DNA of 51,390 nucleotides, from positions 1-51,390 of the forward strand of contig JANXWC010000262.1 of the NCBI GenBank assembly GCA_025351355.1, in the 5' to 3' direction. Positions 43,996-51,390 of the stretch are shown in pieces; positions within the stretch are counted from its first letter, which is position 1; the number at the start of each line of letters is the position of its first letter. The notes under the pieces are model-generated. The model saw only the letters and a program-made list of their open reading frames with translations, was not told where the DNA came from and did no database searches. The position numbers and the translations under genes are program-made. Source of the stretch: Hyphomicrobiaceae bacterium. GTDB taxonomy: Bacteria > Pseudomonadota > Alphaproteobacteria > Rhizobiales > Hyphomicrobiaceae.

Positions 43996-44336
43996 GCTCC
44001 AGGAACCACATTGCCTTGAGGGCCAAAAGATTCATTCACCTTGATGCAGAAAGCGCTAACTGACGATTTCTTCGTGGCTGCCTCAACGACACCCAATGCT
44101 TGAACCAATAACATCTCGCGTTGGGTTTGAGGGATCGACGCGGTTGGTCGCCGGATAGCGTCATTTATTACCGTCTGATTTGGTTTGCCCAAGCAATTGT
44201 CTTCGGCGAAATTGAGCATCGCAAGAGCCATCATGGCTTGCATTTGCTTTTGCGTCGGGTCGTCCTGCGCCGACGCACTCGTGGCAATCACCATCAGTGA
44301 GACTGCACTGGCCGTCAGCCATGGGTACTTGGTCAT
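43980..44336 (-). CDS. exported hypothetical protein
   Basis: A 118-residue protein with a signal peptide (hydrophobic residues 7-20, cleavage at ASAQ). The mature part has two Cys residues (DNCLGK and AFCIKV) and is helical. It overlaps the downstream gene by 16 bases. Family unknown. Confidence 0.55.
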   Translation of the reverse strand: MTKYPWLTASAVSLMVIATSASAQDDPTQKQMQAMMALAMLNFAEDNCLGKPNQTVINDAIRRPTASIPQTQREMLLVQALGVVEAATKKSSVSAFCIKVNESFGPQGNVVPGAWTMR

Positions 44337-44385
44337 GTTGGAAACGATCCCGTACTACAATCGCGCTAAGGGTGACACGGTGGCG

Positions 44386-44664
44386 TTACAAAGCAAGATC
44401 CACGATGAAGCGGTGTCCGCCCTTTGGTTGGAAGTCAGAAGTTACCTTGAAGCTTCGTGTGGTGCCGATGCCATTAGTGAAAGCCTTATGAATGGCTTGG
44501 CTCATTTGTTCTTGAATGTAATTGCCGACTTCGGCGTTCACCACATCAACTGTGTCACCGTTCCCGCATATGGGACAGACCAGCATATCGCTGAGTTGCG
44601 GGTTAGCGGGGCCTTGAAGTGCGCACTTGCACGATGCGCACAGGACTTGCTTTTGCTCAGTCAT
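44386..44664 (-). CDS. small zinc-ribbon protein
   Basis: A 92-residue protein with two metal-binding pairs, CASC (residues 9-12) and CPIC (residues 30-33), forming a zinc ribbon, followed by a helical and then a basic beta part (RSFKVTSDFQPKGGHRFIVDL). Such proteins may bind nucleic acid or act as adaptors. The exact family is not recognised. Confidence 0.6.
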   Translation of the reverse strand: MTEQKQVLCASCKCALQGPANPQLSDMLVCPICGNGDTVDVVNAEVGNYIQEQMSQAIHKAFTNGIGTTRSFKVTSDFQPKGGHRFIVDLAL

Positions 44665-44795
44665 TGTAAATCATCCTCTGGTCTGAATTGAAACAGAGGA
44701 TAGCGCCCAAAACGCACTTGAACTTGGACGCGAACGGCAGCACAAAACGGTGTCGGTTTCTCTTGGGCGCAACCCCTTGAGAATCCCTCTGCGAG

Positions 44796-44824
44796 GGACG
44801 GATAGCGCTGTAACGCTTCCGTCC
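44796..44824. repeat. inverted repeat beyond the transposase
   Basis: GGACGGA (44796-44802) pairs with TCCGTCC (44818-44824), and an inner AGCG/CGCT adds to the stem. A second small hairpin (CCCTC-TG-CGAGG) lies just left. Together they could terminate transcription of the transposase or be part of the element's end. Confidence 0.4.
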
Positions 44825-44919
44825 TTCATTTCTATGGGTGTTCGCAAAAAGAGTCGAATCCACTGTATTGCTAGAGCAACTTAGATTTCCGCCAGCTTAG
44901 AAACCGTTTCGCTTTCTGT

Positions 44920-45861
44920 TTAAGCGTTCGCGGCTTCGTTAGTCCGCCGATAGGTGAGACGTTTGCCAGCAGCACCCTTCACAATGGCATTTGCGCGAGT
45001 ATGGTCATCGCAGCCAAGTGCAATGCGATGGTTCCAACGAAACACGAACTCATCGACATAACGCTGTAGGTGAGCCTCGGATACGGAATGGAATGTGCCC
45101 ATCATACCGCGCTTAATCAGAGCAAAGAAGCTCTCGGCGGTGTTCGTGGTTGCCGCGCCATCCTTGCCAACGTACTCGCCAGCCGAATGGTTGACAGACT
45201 GATGCTTGGCGAACTCCTTGCCCAGCCAGTAGTAGATCAGTGCGTCGTCGGTATTCAATTCGCTCTTGCGGCTGGCGTGCGTAACTAGGACTTCGCGAAC
45301 GGTTTTGGCGGTCACGTCGGCAACGTGCTTGGCGCGTGCTTTGCCGCCACGTTCCACCAGTGCGACGACGGGCTGCTTCGTGGGGATCGGCTTGGACTTG
45401 TGGGCGTTCTTGGCCTTGCCGCCGACGAATGTTTCATCAGCCTCGACAACCTTGCCAGCGCCGCCAATCGGGTCGGTGCCTTCGTTGTTGTCGCTGGGAG
45501 ACATTGCTTCGCGGATGCGGTGCATCATGAACCATGCTGTCTTGTACGTGACCCCGAGCATGCGTTCGATCTGCTTGGCCGACATGCCCTTCTTGCTGGC
45601 TGCCATAAGATGCGTTGCTAGCACCCATTTATGCAAGCCGATCTTGGAGCGCTCAAACACGGTTCCAACCATTACCGAGAACTGCTCGCGGCACGAATTG
45701 CATTGATACAAGCCCTTGCGGTGTGCCTTGCCTTCAAGTGCCGTCGCGTGTTGCGAGGCGCAATGCGGACAAACCGGACCTTCCGGCCAAAGCTGCTGTT
45801 CCAAATGGATGCGCGCTTTGTCGGCGTCGTTATAGATCGGATTGGTAATGTCGAAAGCCAT
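44920..45861 (-). mobile_element. IS1595-family transposase
   Basis: A 313-residue transposase. The N-terminal zinc-binding domain has CPHC and CNSC pairs, followed by a helix-turn-helix region (MSAKQIERMLGVTYKTAWFM). The DDE-type core shows VVEADETFVGG, then LNTDDALIYYWLG and TNTAESFFALIKRGMMGTFH, as in IS1595/ISXO2 elements. The ATG at 45861 fits the family; the frame stays open upstream to 46041 without family sequence. Clear terminal inverted repeats were not found, so the element's borders are not given. Confidence 0.9.
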
Positions 45862-45959
45862 GGAAGCCCTCATCGGTGAACTTAAATCGCAAGAAGAGTC
45901 GCTTGAACGCGAAGCCGTCTCTGTTGGGGAGCGCCGGCGGGCGATAGAGAGCCTTGCCG

Positions 45960-46181
45960 CTACTTCATTTCTTGAGAAATTGCGTTTCGCAGCAGCAGAA
46001 GGGCTTCTTGCCGAATGTCTGCGACTGTCTTGTGCCGCCACTCCAAGCCAAGTTCAATCTTGGCTTCCAACCATCCATGCGATTGAACAAGCGTGTCGTT
46101 TGTCTGAAACCCAATGCGAACGATGAGTTTGTCGCCTGCGTCTGTGACGCGAATGCGTTTGACTTCTAACTTGCCCGTCAT
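45960..46181 (-). CDS. small hypothetical protein upstream of the transposase
   Basis: A 73-residue protein beginning MTGKLEVKRIRVTDAGDKL, with alternating strands and a helical, acidic C terminus. AGG is well placed before the ATG. It has its own candidate promoter and a palindrome just upstream and reads toward the transposase 98 bases away. It could be a passenger or regulator of the element. A plus-strand frame over the same bases is also open. Confidence 0.5.
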   Translation of the reverse strand: MTGKLEVKRIRVTDAGDKLIVRIGFQTNDTLVQSHGWLEAKIELGLEWRHKTVADIRQEALLLLRNAISQEMK

Positions 46182-46200
46182 GGGAACCTACTCGATTGAA

Positions 46201-46243
46201 CCAGTGTATAGCTCTTAGTTAGAGCAGCATACTGGCTTTGTCA
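46201..46243 (-). promoter_or_regulatory. candidate promoter with overlapping palindrome
   Basis: Reading on the minus strand, TTGACA (46243-46238) is followed after 17 bases by TAACTA, a fair sigma-70 promoter for the gene at 46181. The imperfect palindrome CCAGTGTATAGCTCT...AGAGCAGCATACTGG (46201-46235) covers the second element and would suit a dimeric repressor. Confidence 0.4.
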
Positions 46244-46338
46244 AGTATATACTTCCCGAACTTGCTAGATATGTAGAAAGGTTGGATTGAAACGGGCAAC
46301 CGCCGGCTAACCTTTATTTGAAATACGTATATTTTCGC

Positions 46339-47535
46339 ATGACACAATCGATTGAAAACAAACAAGACTTTGAAAACCTTCTTGTCGCAGGCATCCCGAA
46401 ACTGAGGCGGTTCGCTCTGGCTAGAAGTAAAAATTCGGATTTAGCCGACGACCTGGTGCAGCAAACATGTATGAAGGCGCTGGCGGCGTCGCACCAGTTT
46501 ACGGGTGGCAATCTTGACAGCTGGCTAAGCCGCATCTTGCAGAATGAGTTGTTAAATTTGCAGTTCCGAGGCAGCCGCATTCGTACGGGGTTTGATTTTC
46601 TCCAAGAAGAGATCGCGGAACCACACTTGGCGGTCAAGCTCACCGATCAGGAAAGTTATATGGAAGCGAAAATTGTCGAGGCGGCCATGAATGAACTGCC
46701 GAGACAACAACGCGCCATCGTCGAGCGCGTCGCGATCTATGGCGATACGATCGACGAGGCATCCCAGAAACTCGGTATCCCCGGCGGCACTATCAAGAGT
46801 AGTTATAACCGTGCGCGCCAGAAACTCTGTGCGGCCATTGGGGAGTGTGCAAAAAAGCTGAACACTCCTGATCAGAGCGCATCGTTGCGCCCCGACGACA
46901 TTGCCAAGATCAATCAATTTCTGTCGAGCCTCACCATCAGCGCAGAAACCGCGAAAGGTTATCGTTCAACAATGACGAGATTTTTCGCCAGTCTCGACCA
47001 CACGCCGATCAACGCGGTAACCCCGGCATTGGTGCGCAGCTTTATCCGCTCGGAGGGCAAAAGTCGCAATACGACCACAATACTGAGAAAGTTTTTTGCG
47101 GCCGAGGTGGCCAAGGGGACGATTGCCAATAATCCTGTGCCGTTACCGCGCAAACTCAGCGCTGAGGAACGTCTTGCGTCGCTTCCCGAACCGCTGCAAA
47201 TGGAGCTTAGGCGTTATCTCAGTGCGCAGAGCAATCCAACTGTGCGAAAAAACTTTAGTAAAATTGCGCGGTTCATCACCGAGCGAAAAATTGAATCTGT
47301 TGAAAAGATCACCAAAGAACAAGTCGACGCCTATCTACAGGTTCTGCCTGGGACATCAGATCGAGCGCGAGTAAAAGTATTCTTGAATGATCTGCTGCGT
47401 TGGTTGGAGGGCGATCGTCTTGTTATTGCGTCGGCAGCTGGCACGGTCGAAGAGCGACGGTTAGTTTCAGCGCCGTCGCGGCCAGCGACGCATGCTGATA
47501 AGCACGCAAGCGTCCCACGCGATCCAACAGGCTAA
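46339..47535 (+). CDS. ECF sigma factor fused to two recombinase-like core-binding domains
   Basis: A 398-residue protein of unusual build. Residues 10-78 are sigma region 2 (ADDLVQQTCMKAL, LDSWLSRILQN) and residues 115-168 sigma region 4 (LPRQQRAIVERVAIYGDTID, IKSSYNRARQKL). Residues 187-270 look like the SAM-like core-binding domain of tyrosine recombinases (TAKGYRSTMTRFFASL, VTPALVRSFIRS). Residues 285-362 resemble a second copy (VRKNFSKIARFI, ITKEQVDAYLQ). No R-HxxR-Y catalytic domain follows. It should bind DNA and perhaps RNA polymerase but cannot recombine. It heads a plus-strand group of effector-like genes. Start at 46339 is likely; a TTG at 46318 is possible. Confidence 0.8.
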   Translation: MTQSIENKQDFENLLVAGIPKLRRFALARSKNSDLADDLVQQTCMKALAASHQFTGGNLDSWLSRILQNELLNLQFRGSRIRTGFDFLQEEIAEPHLAVKLTDQESYMEAKIVEAAMNELPRQQRAIVERVAIYGDTIDEASQKLGIPGGTIKSSYNRARQKLCAAIGECAKKLNTPDQSASLRPDDIAKINQFLSSLTISAETAKGYRSTMTRFFASLDHTPINAVTPALVRSFIRSEGKSRNTTTILRKFFAAEVAKGTIANNPVPLPRKLSAEERLASLPEPLQMELRRYLSAQSNPTVRKNFSKIARFITERKIESVEKITKEQVDAYLQVLPGTSDRARVKVFLNDLLRWLEGDRLVIASAAGTVEERRLVSAPSRPATHADKHASVPRDPTG

Positions 47536-47958
47536 TTCGAACAAAGTAAGCCTGTGAAACGTCGACACTCAGCATCCGTTCAGCGCGACGCAAGGTCTGT
47601 CTGTGGAACTGGCACAGATGTTGACTGTGAAAATTTCAGCCCGAAGCTCGGGCTCGTGCAAGAGCACCCTTACATGGACTGGGCGGTTTCCCCATTGTGA
47701 TTGACAATAATGGACGGTGCTGAGCGCGGGAGATGGCTTAATGTGCGCCCATTTGCTGTCTCGTGCCAAGGGCATTTCGTCGATAACTCCGAGCTATATT
47801 TAAGCCCTTTTGCCACCAATATAGGAAATCTGCTTTAATATAGTTAAAGTTTTTTAATCAATAATTAATAACGGCTCAATGATTTTTTGCTACTATAAAC
47901 ACTCAAATATTAGTTTTTTCGATCTGACTAAACAGTGCATTTTTTGCAAGGAGACTTC
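47536..47958. other. AT-rich intergenic region before the effector-like genes
   Basis: About 420 bases. The first 260 hold no convincing gene on either strand. From about 47,800 the DNA is strongly AT-rich and likely carries the promoter of the gene at 47959, a candidate target of the upstream sigma-factor fusion. No consensus could be fixed by eye. Confidence 0.45.
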
Positions 47959-48543
47959 ATGACTGACAGTCCTAAACTTTCCGGCGATGGTCCGAAAACC
48001 GCAGACGGTACCAAATTAATAAGTAACTTTGGTCACGGCCAACAATACATCGTTGTTGACAGGGAGGATGTCGCCAAGGCACAGAAAATCATTAGTGATG
48101 GGCGAATGACTACACCACAGGGTCAGCGGTCGGGGTTACCACCACTGAAATTTGAATCCGGTATTGTAAATGGTCAGACGCAGCATTTGGCCGCGATAAA
48201 AGCTGATCCCAAAAATCCTCTAACGTCTGAGCACCTTATGCAACTCCGAGAAAAAGGTGTGGCCGGAATTCTGGTGACTGGCGATGGAACGCGGGCTCAG
48301 GCGTACAAGGTGGACAAACCTTATTTTCACATAGCCGAAGAGGTCCAGACAGCACGGTCCGACAATGCTAAAAAACCTTACAGTGCTTACGCGCCACCCA
48401 CAACGGAGCCAGAAGCACATGCTGCACCCAAAGCTAATTCCGTTGGCACTAAAGCAGTACGCGCCATGGGCGTGCTGGGGCTCGCAGGAGCGGCGGTTGC
48501 AGCTGGATACAAATATTTTTCAGCCGGACCTTCCATGAAATAA
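47959..48543 (+). CDS. effector-like hypothetical protein
   Basis: A 194-residue protein. AAGGAG just before the ATG at 47959 is the strongest ribosome-binding site in this part and decides the start. The N terminus is polar and Ser/Pro/Gly-rich (MTDSPKLSGDGPKTADG), the middle mixed alpha/beta, then a Pro/Ala-rich linker and a C-terminal hydrophobic stretch (VRAMGVLGLAGAAVAAGY). A polar leader with no Sec signal plus a late membrane-like helix recalls secreted effectors, but no family is recognised. Confidence 0.65.
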   Translation: MTDSPKLSGDGPKTADGTKLISNFGHGQQYIVVDREDVAKAQKIISDGRMTTPQGQRSGLPPLKFESGIVNGQTQHLAAIKADPKNPLTSEHLMQLREKGVAGILVTGDGTRAQAYKVDKPYFHIAEEVQTARSDNAKKPYSAYAPPTTEPEAHAAPKANSVGTKAVRAMGVLGLAGAAVAAGYKYFSAGPSMK

Positions 48544-48567
48544 GTTATGGGTTAGGACAACGCCAAC

Positions 48568-49332
48568 ATGCTTGCAGCTACGATCAAAATTGCCGGCACT
48601 ATCGCCGCTAACTGGCGGACCATCGCCAAAGGCGGGGCAACATCCGTCGGAGTGACCGCAGGCAATTCTCTCGGCGGAAGCGTGCTGGATAACCAGGCAA
48701 TCGATCCACTTTCCCATGCCAAAGCGCTCGCACAATCCGGCGATACAGCACGAGCAGATGCTGAAAGCAAACGAGCGATGATGGGTGTTGGCGGTGCTAT
48801 TCTTGGTGGTATTGCAGCGACGATCATCACTGGCGCGGTATTGGCGACGATCGGGGCACCTGCGTTGGCTATAATTGCAGGCACCTATATCGTCGGTACG
48901 GCCGGGGCAGCACTGGTTGGCACACTTGCCGGTGGCGGGACCCTGAAATCAGGTTTGAAAGCCACGCTCGATGCCATTCAGGATCCGATAGTTGGCCCGT
49001 TCGTGTCGGGACTGCTCAACAAAAACCTCGAGAAACCACATTTCAATCCTCTTGGGATTCCGGCCTTGATTACTGAGATCAAGCGAGCTCGCTCACCCGA
49101 ACCGTCGTCGTCAGCCCAGGAAGTGGCACCATCGCTGTCAACGAGCGGTGAGACTCAGACGGCTTATAAATCTTATTCCTCCGGTTCGGATGCTCCCAAG
49201 CACGAGCCGAACACTTACTCGGAAACGAAAATTAGTGTGCGTGAGCCGGTCAATACGCCGTCCGTCCAAGCTGACAGAACTGCTACCTCGATGCGGATGC
49301 CAATGCGCGCAGGATCAGCGGCGCCCGGGTGA
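48568..49332 (+). CDS. glycine-rich membrane-active hypothetical protein
   Basis: A 254-residue protein. Residues 68-130 form a Gly/Ala-rich hydrophobic region with repeated G-x3-G spacing (MGVGGAILGGIAATIITGAV, then AGTYIVGTAGAALVGTLAGG), typical of glycine-zipper segments that insert into membranes. The last 90 residues are Ser/Thr/Pro-rich and probably disordered. It starts 24 bases after the previous gene behind AGGA. It may be a membrane partner or pore-like effector; no family is recognised. Confidence 0.65.
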   Translation: MLAATIKIAGTIAANWRTIAKGGATSVGVTAGNSLGGSVLDNQAIDPLSHAKALAQSGDTARADAESKRAMMGVGGAILGGIAATIITGAVLATIGAPALAIIAGTYIVGTAGAALVGTLAGGGTLKSGLKATLDAIQDPIVGPFVSGLLNKNLEKPHFNPLGIPALITEIKRARSPEPSSSAQEVAPSLSTSGETQTAYKSYSSGSDAPKHEPNTYSETKISVREPVNTPSVQADRTATSMRMPMRAGSAAPG

Positions 49333-49339
49333 TCGCAAT

Positions 49340-49441
49340 ATGAAATTTCAACTTTCATGTGCGTTCGGAAAAACTAATTATTCTGATTGGAGTGTCAGAG
49401 CGGTTTGCCGTCGCATCGACACGATCCACGAGCAGAAATAA
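49340..49441 (+). CDS. possible 33-residue peptide
   Basis: An ATG eight bases after the previous stop opens a frame of 33 codons (starting MKFQLSCAFGK) that ends in TAA two bases before the next ATG. This exact fit between two genes suggests a coupled small gene, but there is no other support and the peptide has no recognisable features beyond two Cys residues. Confidence 0.25.
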   Translation: MKFQLSCAFGKTNYSDWSVRAVCRRIDTIHEQK

Positions 49442-49443
49442 CT

Positions 49444-51135
49444 ATGGTTGAAACTCCTCCCCCTTCAGTCCAAGGACCATCTGGCCGCATGCGCGTCTCG
49501 AGACGGTATGAGTTGGCTATCCTGCAAGCACAAGCGTTCAAACGGAGGTCGATGGCAGATGCCGCCCTCGCGGCGGTCAAGTCACAAAGCCTCGTGCAGT
49601 CTTCATGGGACACGGCGGCCTTGCAAAACGCTCTGACGTTAGTACAGAAACATGTTGGCGATCAGCATCAGCTTTACATACTTACTCCTGTCGGACAGGA
49701 CGGTCGCAGCATGCGCGTTTCGCCCATAACTAAGCGTGATGTTGGGAACGCAGCAGACACGCTCAGCCGAGCAGTGGATGTGACGCAGGTTCAGGAAGTT
49801 GTCGATCGGGCGCGGGAACTAATGCGACTTAGTGGGCTCGATGTCGAGCTCTCGAGCCAGATGCAGCAGCGTGGGCATGGGTCGATGGCTGCAGTCATCA
49901 GTGTAGGACCGCAGACTTCCGGAGCAAGTGCATCATATGTAGCTGGTTTGAATTTCGTGTCTCTTGGTCCCATCGATTCCGTGTCTCGGAGTGCACTACA
50001 TCTGGTTCATGAATTGGCGCATCAGGCGATACAATACCGCAACAGTGACCGGCGCCCGACACTTGCTGGCGCGATTTCTGATGAAGCCAATTCCTATGCA
50101 TTTGAGTTTGCAGCCGCCTATGCGATGCATCTCAAGGGAGTTCCTGGTTACTGGCCGCACATGACGACATCACATACTTCTGAACACTATCGCACGGTTG
50201 TCGAGAAGGCGGCGGGGCAGTTTCCTGATCTCAAAGCTGCACTTGAAAAAACGGGCACGTTACCACCTGAGTTTGTGTCCGAACTTCGCACCGCCTTTGC
50301 GCAGCGGCCGACGGCGCATCATCTTGGGTCATTCAACACGCTTTCGAAAGATCGATCAGCACTTTCGCTTCCTGGCTCTGATGCGGGGCTGGAAAAAGCT
50401 CTTGGCACGTCGCCTTGGGCAGCAGCAGCACTCGAGCCTGGACCTGGGACTTTGCTGGAGAAAACCAACAGCATCTCCCAGCGTCTGCAGCGCAATAAGA
50501 ACGATCAGAACGTGGACGATGCGCTGGCCCGCTTCGTGGAAAACAACGTAACCGGTGCATACGATGCGTACCAGAGCCTCAGCCGATTGGGCGAGACCAT
50601 TCCGGTTCAAGACACCGCCCGTTTGCAACGGTTGCGAACATTGGCCGGCGTTGACGCCTACCAAAGCGTGACGGGCATTGATCTAAAAGCCATGCCGGGG
50701 ATGTCAACTATAGAACGGAGAGCACTGGTCGACGATCAGCGGCTCGCCATGGCTGCGGACGTTGCGCGTGCCAAAGGCGATCCCAACTTCGGGGCAAGGT
50801 CGATGGAGATGAAAACATGGGCCGCGTATGAATCATTTCTTGCTGCTCGATCAGAGCGATCACTCTGGGCGGGATTTTTGATGCAACGCCTCGAGAGCAC
50901 CAACCAGGACTTCTCGATGTTCAACCGGCAGGGCGAGACAAAAACCAGCGCGCAAATTGCTGCCGGCATCGGCATTTTGGACGCGGTCAAGGATACCGAT
51001 CAGTTTGGCATCCATACCCGCGATGAACTGTTCAAGAAGCTCAAGCTTGATCCGCAGGTAGCCGCCCTTGATGTCTCGAAATCTCTGTCTCCTGGAATCA
51101 AAGTCCCGCCGCCCTCTCGCGGGCTTGGTCACTAA
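49444..51135 (+). CDS. large effector-like protein with HELAH zinc-protease motif
   Basis: A 563-residue protein. Residues 189-193 are HELAH, preceded by a hydrophobic Leu-rich strand and followed by SDEANSYAFEFAAAY (Glu214 or Glu221 as third zinc ligand), which together form a gluzincin-type active site. The N-terminal 60 residues are basic and polar without a Sec signal. The C-terminal half (residues 270-563) is helical, Ala/Leu-rich and not recognised. The GH-rich segment before the motif and the beta-strand AGLNFVSLG resemble metallopeptidase cores. It closes the group behind the sigma/recombinase fusion. Confidence 0.75.
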   Translation: MVETPPPSVQGPSGRMRVSRRYELAILQAQAFKRRSMADAALAAVKSQSLVQSSWDTAALQNALTLVQKHVGDQHQLYILTPVGQDGRSMRVSPITKRDVGNAADTLSRAVDVTQVQEVVDRARELMRLSGLDVELSSQMQQRGHGSMAAVISVGPQTSGASASYVAGLNFVSLGPIDSVSRSALHLVHELAHQAIQYRNSDRRPTLAGAISDEANSYAFEFAAAYAMHLKGVPGYWPHMTTSHTSEHYRTVVEKAAGQFPDLKAALEKTGTLPPEFVSELRTAFAQRPTAHHLGSFNTLSKDRSALSLPGSDAGLEKALGTSPWAAAALEPGPGTLLEKTNSISQRLQRNKNDQNVDDALARFVENNVTGAYDAYQSLSRLGETIPVQDTARLQRLRTLAGVDAYQSVTGIDLKAMPGMSTIERRALVDDQRLAMAADVARAKGDPNFGARSMEMKTWAAYESFLAARSERSLWAGFLMQRLESTNQDFSMFNRQGETKTSAQIAAGIGILDAVKDTDQFGIHTRDELFKKLKLDPQVAALDVSKSLSPGIKVPPPSRGLGH

Positions 51136-51251
51136 AATAAGCGCGATGGACTTTTTTTATCGCGGACCAAACGCTGCTCCCAGCACACCGATTGCGGCTG
51201 AGATCCGCCATACGCTCACTGGAACTGCTCTCCCGAATGCTTGTCTTCACG

Positions 51252-51390
51252 CTAGGTCACCGACTCATTAAATCGCATCCAGATGCGAACTGCAGCAAGT
51301 TTCACCGACGCCAGGAAGTTGGCGTCGTGTTTGTCATAGCGTGTGGCAATGGCACGATAATGCTTGATTTTGTTGAAGAAGCGCTCGACG
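51252..51390 (-). mobile_element. partial IS5-type transposase, C-terminal end
   Basis: The last 139 bases encode, on the minus strand, the end of an IS5-family transposase: VERFFNKIKHYRAIATRYDK, then NFLASVKLAAVRIWMRF and a TAG stop. The VERFFNK-x-KxxR-x-A-x-RYDK block is the conserved C-terminal 'E' region of the DDE domain. The gene continues beyond the right edge of the window. Confidence 0.85.

Noticed and set aside
45842-46126. Plus-strand frame with a coiled-coil-like start (MEALIGELKSQEESLE)
   Set aside because: It overlaps the transposase start and the minus-strand 73-codon gene, which has a better ribosome-binding site and its own promoter. It remains a weak alternative.
1-51390. 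CRISPR array or ribosomal RNA operon
   Set aside because: No regularly spaced direct repeats and no rRNA-like sequence were seen anywhere in the window.

Overview
The window looks like chromosomal DNA of an alphaproteobacterium, most likely a Hyphomicrobiales member near the Bradyrhizobium/Xanthobacteraceae group. The reasons are a GC-rich backbone, a SAM-II riboswitch in front of metZ, ApaG next to MetZ, DUF1491 and DUF924 proteins, a CtrA-type box (TTAA-N7-TTAAC) and a palindromic repeat of the kind common in rhizobial genomes. No ribosomal RNA or CRISPR array is present.

Positions 1-13,200 are mostly housekeeping: ApaG, a CDP-alcohol phosphatidyltransferase, SAM-II riboswitch plus metZ, tRNA-Asp and tRNA-Val, a stand-alone nuoA, a glutathione transferase, DUF924 and DUF1491 proteins, EpmA, an RMD1-family protein, and ugpE and ugpC separated by a VapBC-type toxin-antitoxin pair. 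A YeeE/YedE sulfur transporter, a palindromic repeat, an ABC-F ATPase and AqpZ follow. Positions 16,000-18,200 are poor in genes and hold a truncated SRAP-domain gene.

Positions 18,227-30,907 carry an 11-gene catabolic operon on the minus strand behind a LysR regulator: lyase2-LeuC2-LeuD2-MFS-ABC(ATPase, permease, binding protein)-lyase1-LeuC1-LeuD1-PrpD. It has two complete hydro-lyase plus isocitrate-lyase-family modules and two unrelated importers. I read it as a pathway that hydrates and then cleaves branched or substituted C4-C6 dicarboxylates. Next to it, on the plus strand, lies a polyhydroxyalkanoate cluster (FadD, MaoC/PhaJ, PhaC, PhaZ).

Positions 36,460-51,390 are accessory DNA. 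On the minus strand three tandem, overlapping, soluble M48-like metallopeptidase genes lead into an AAA+ ATPase/subtilase pair that matches the IetAS anti-phage architecture. A cluster of small genes (one with a HEPN-like RNxxxH motif) and an IS1595-type transposase follow. A second unusual unit then begins: an ECF sigma factor fused to two tyrosine-recombinase-like core-binding domains with no catalytic domain, followed by effector-like genes that end in a protein with a HELAH zinc-protease motif. A partial IS5-type transposase closes the window.

The two best candidates for something undescribed are the five-gene proteolytic operon (36,460-41,955) and the sigma/recombinase fusion with its downstream genes (46,339-51,135).
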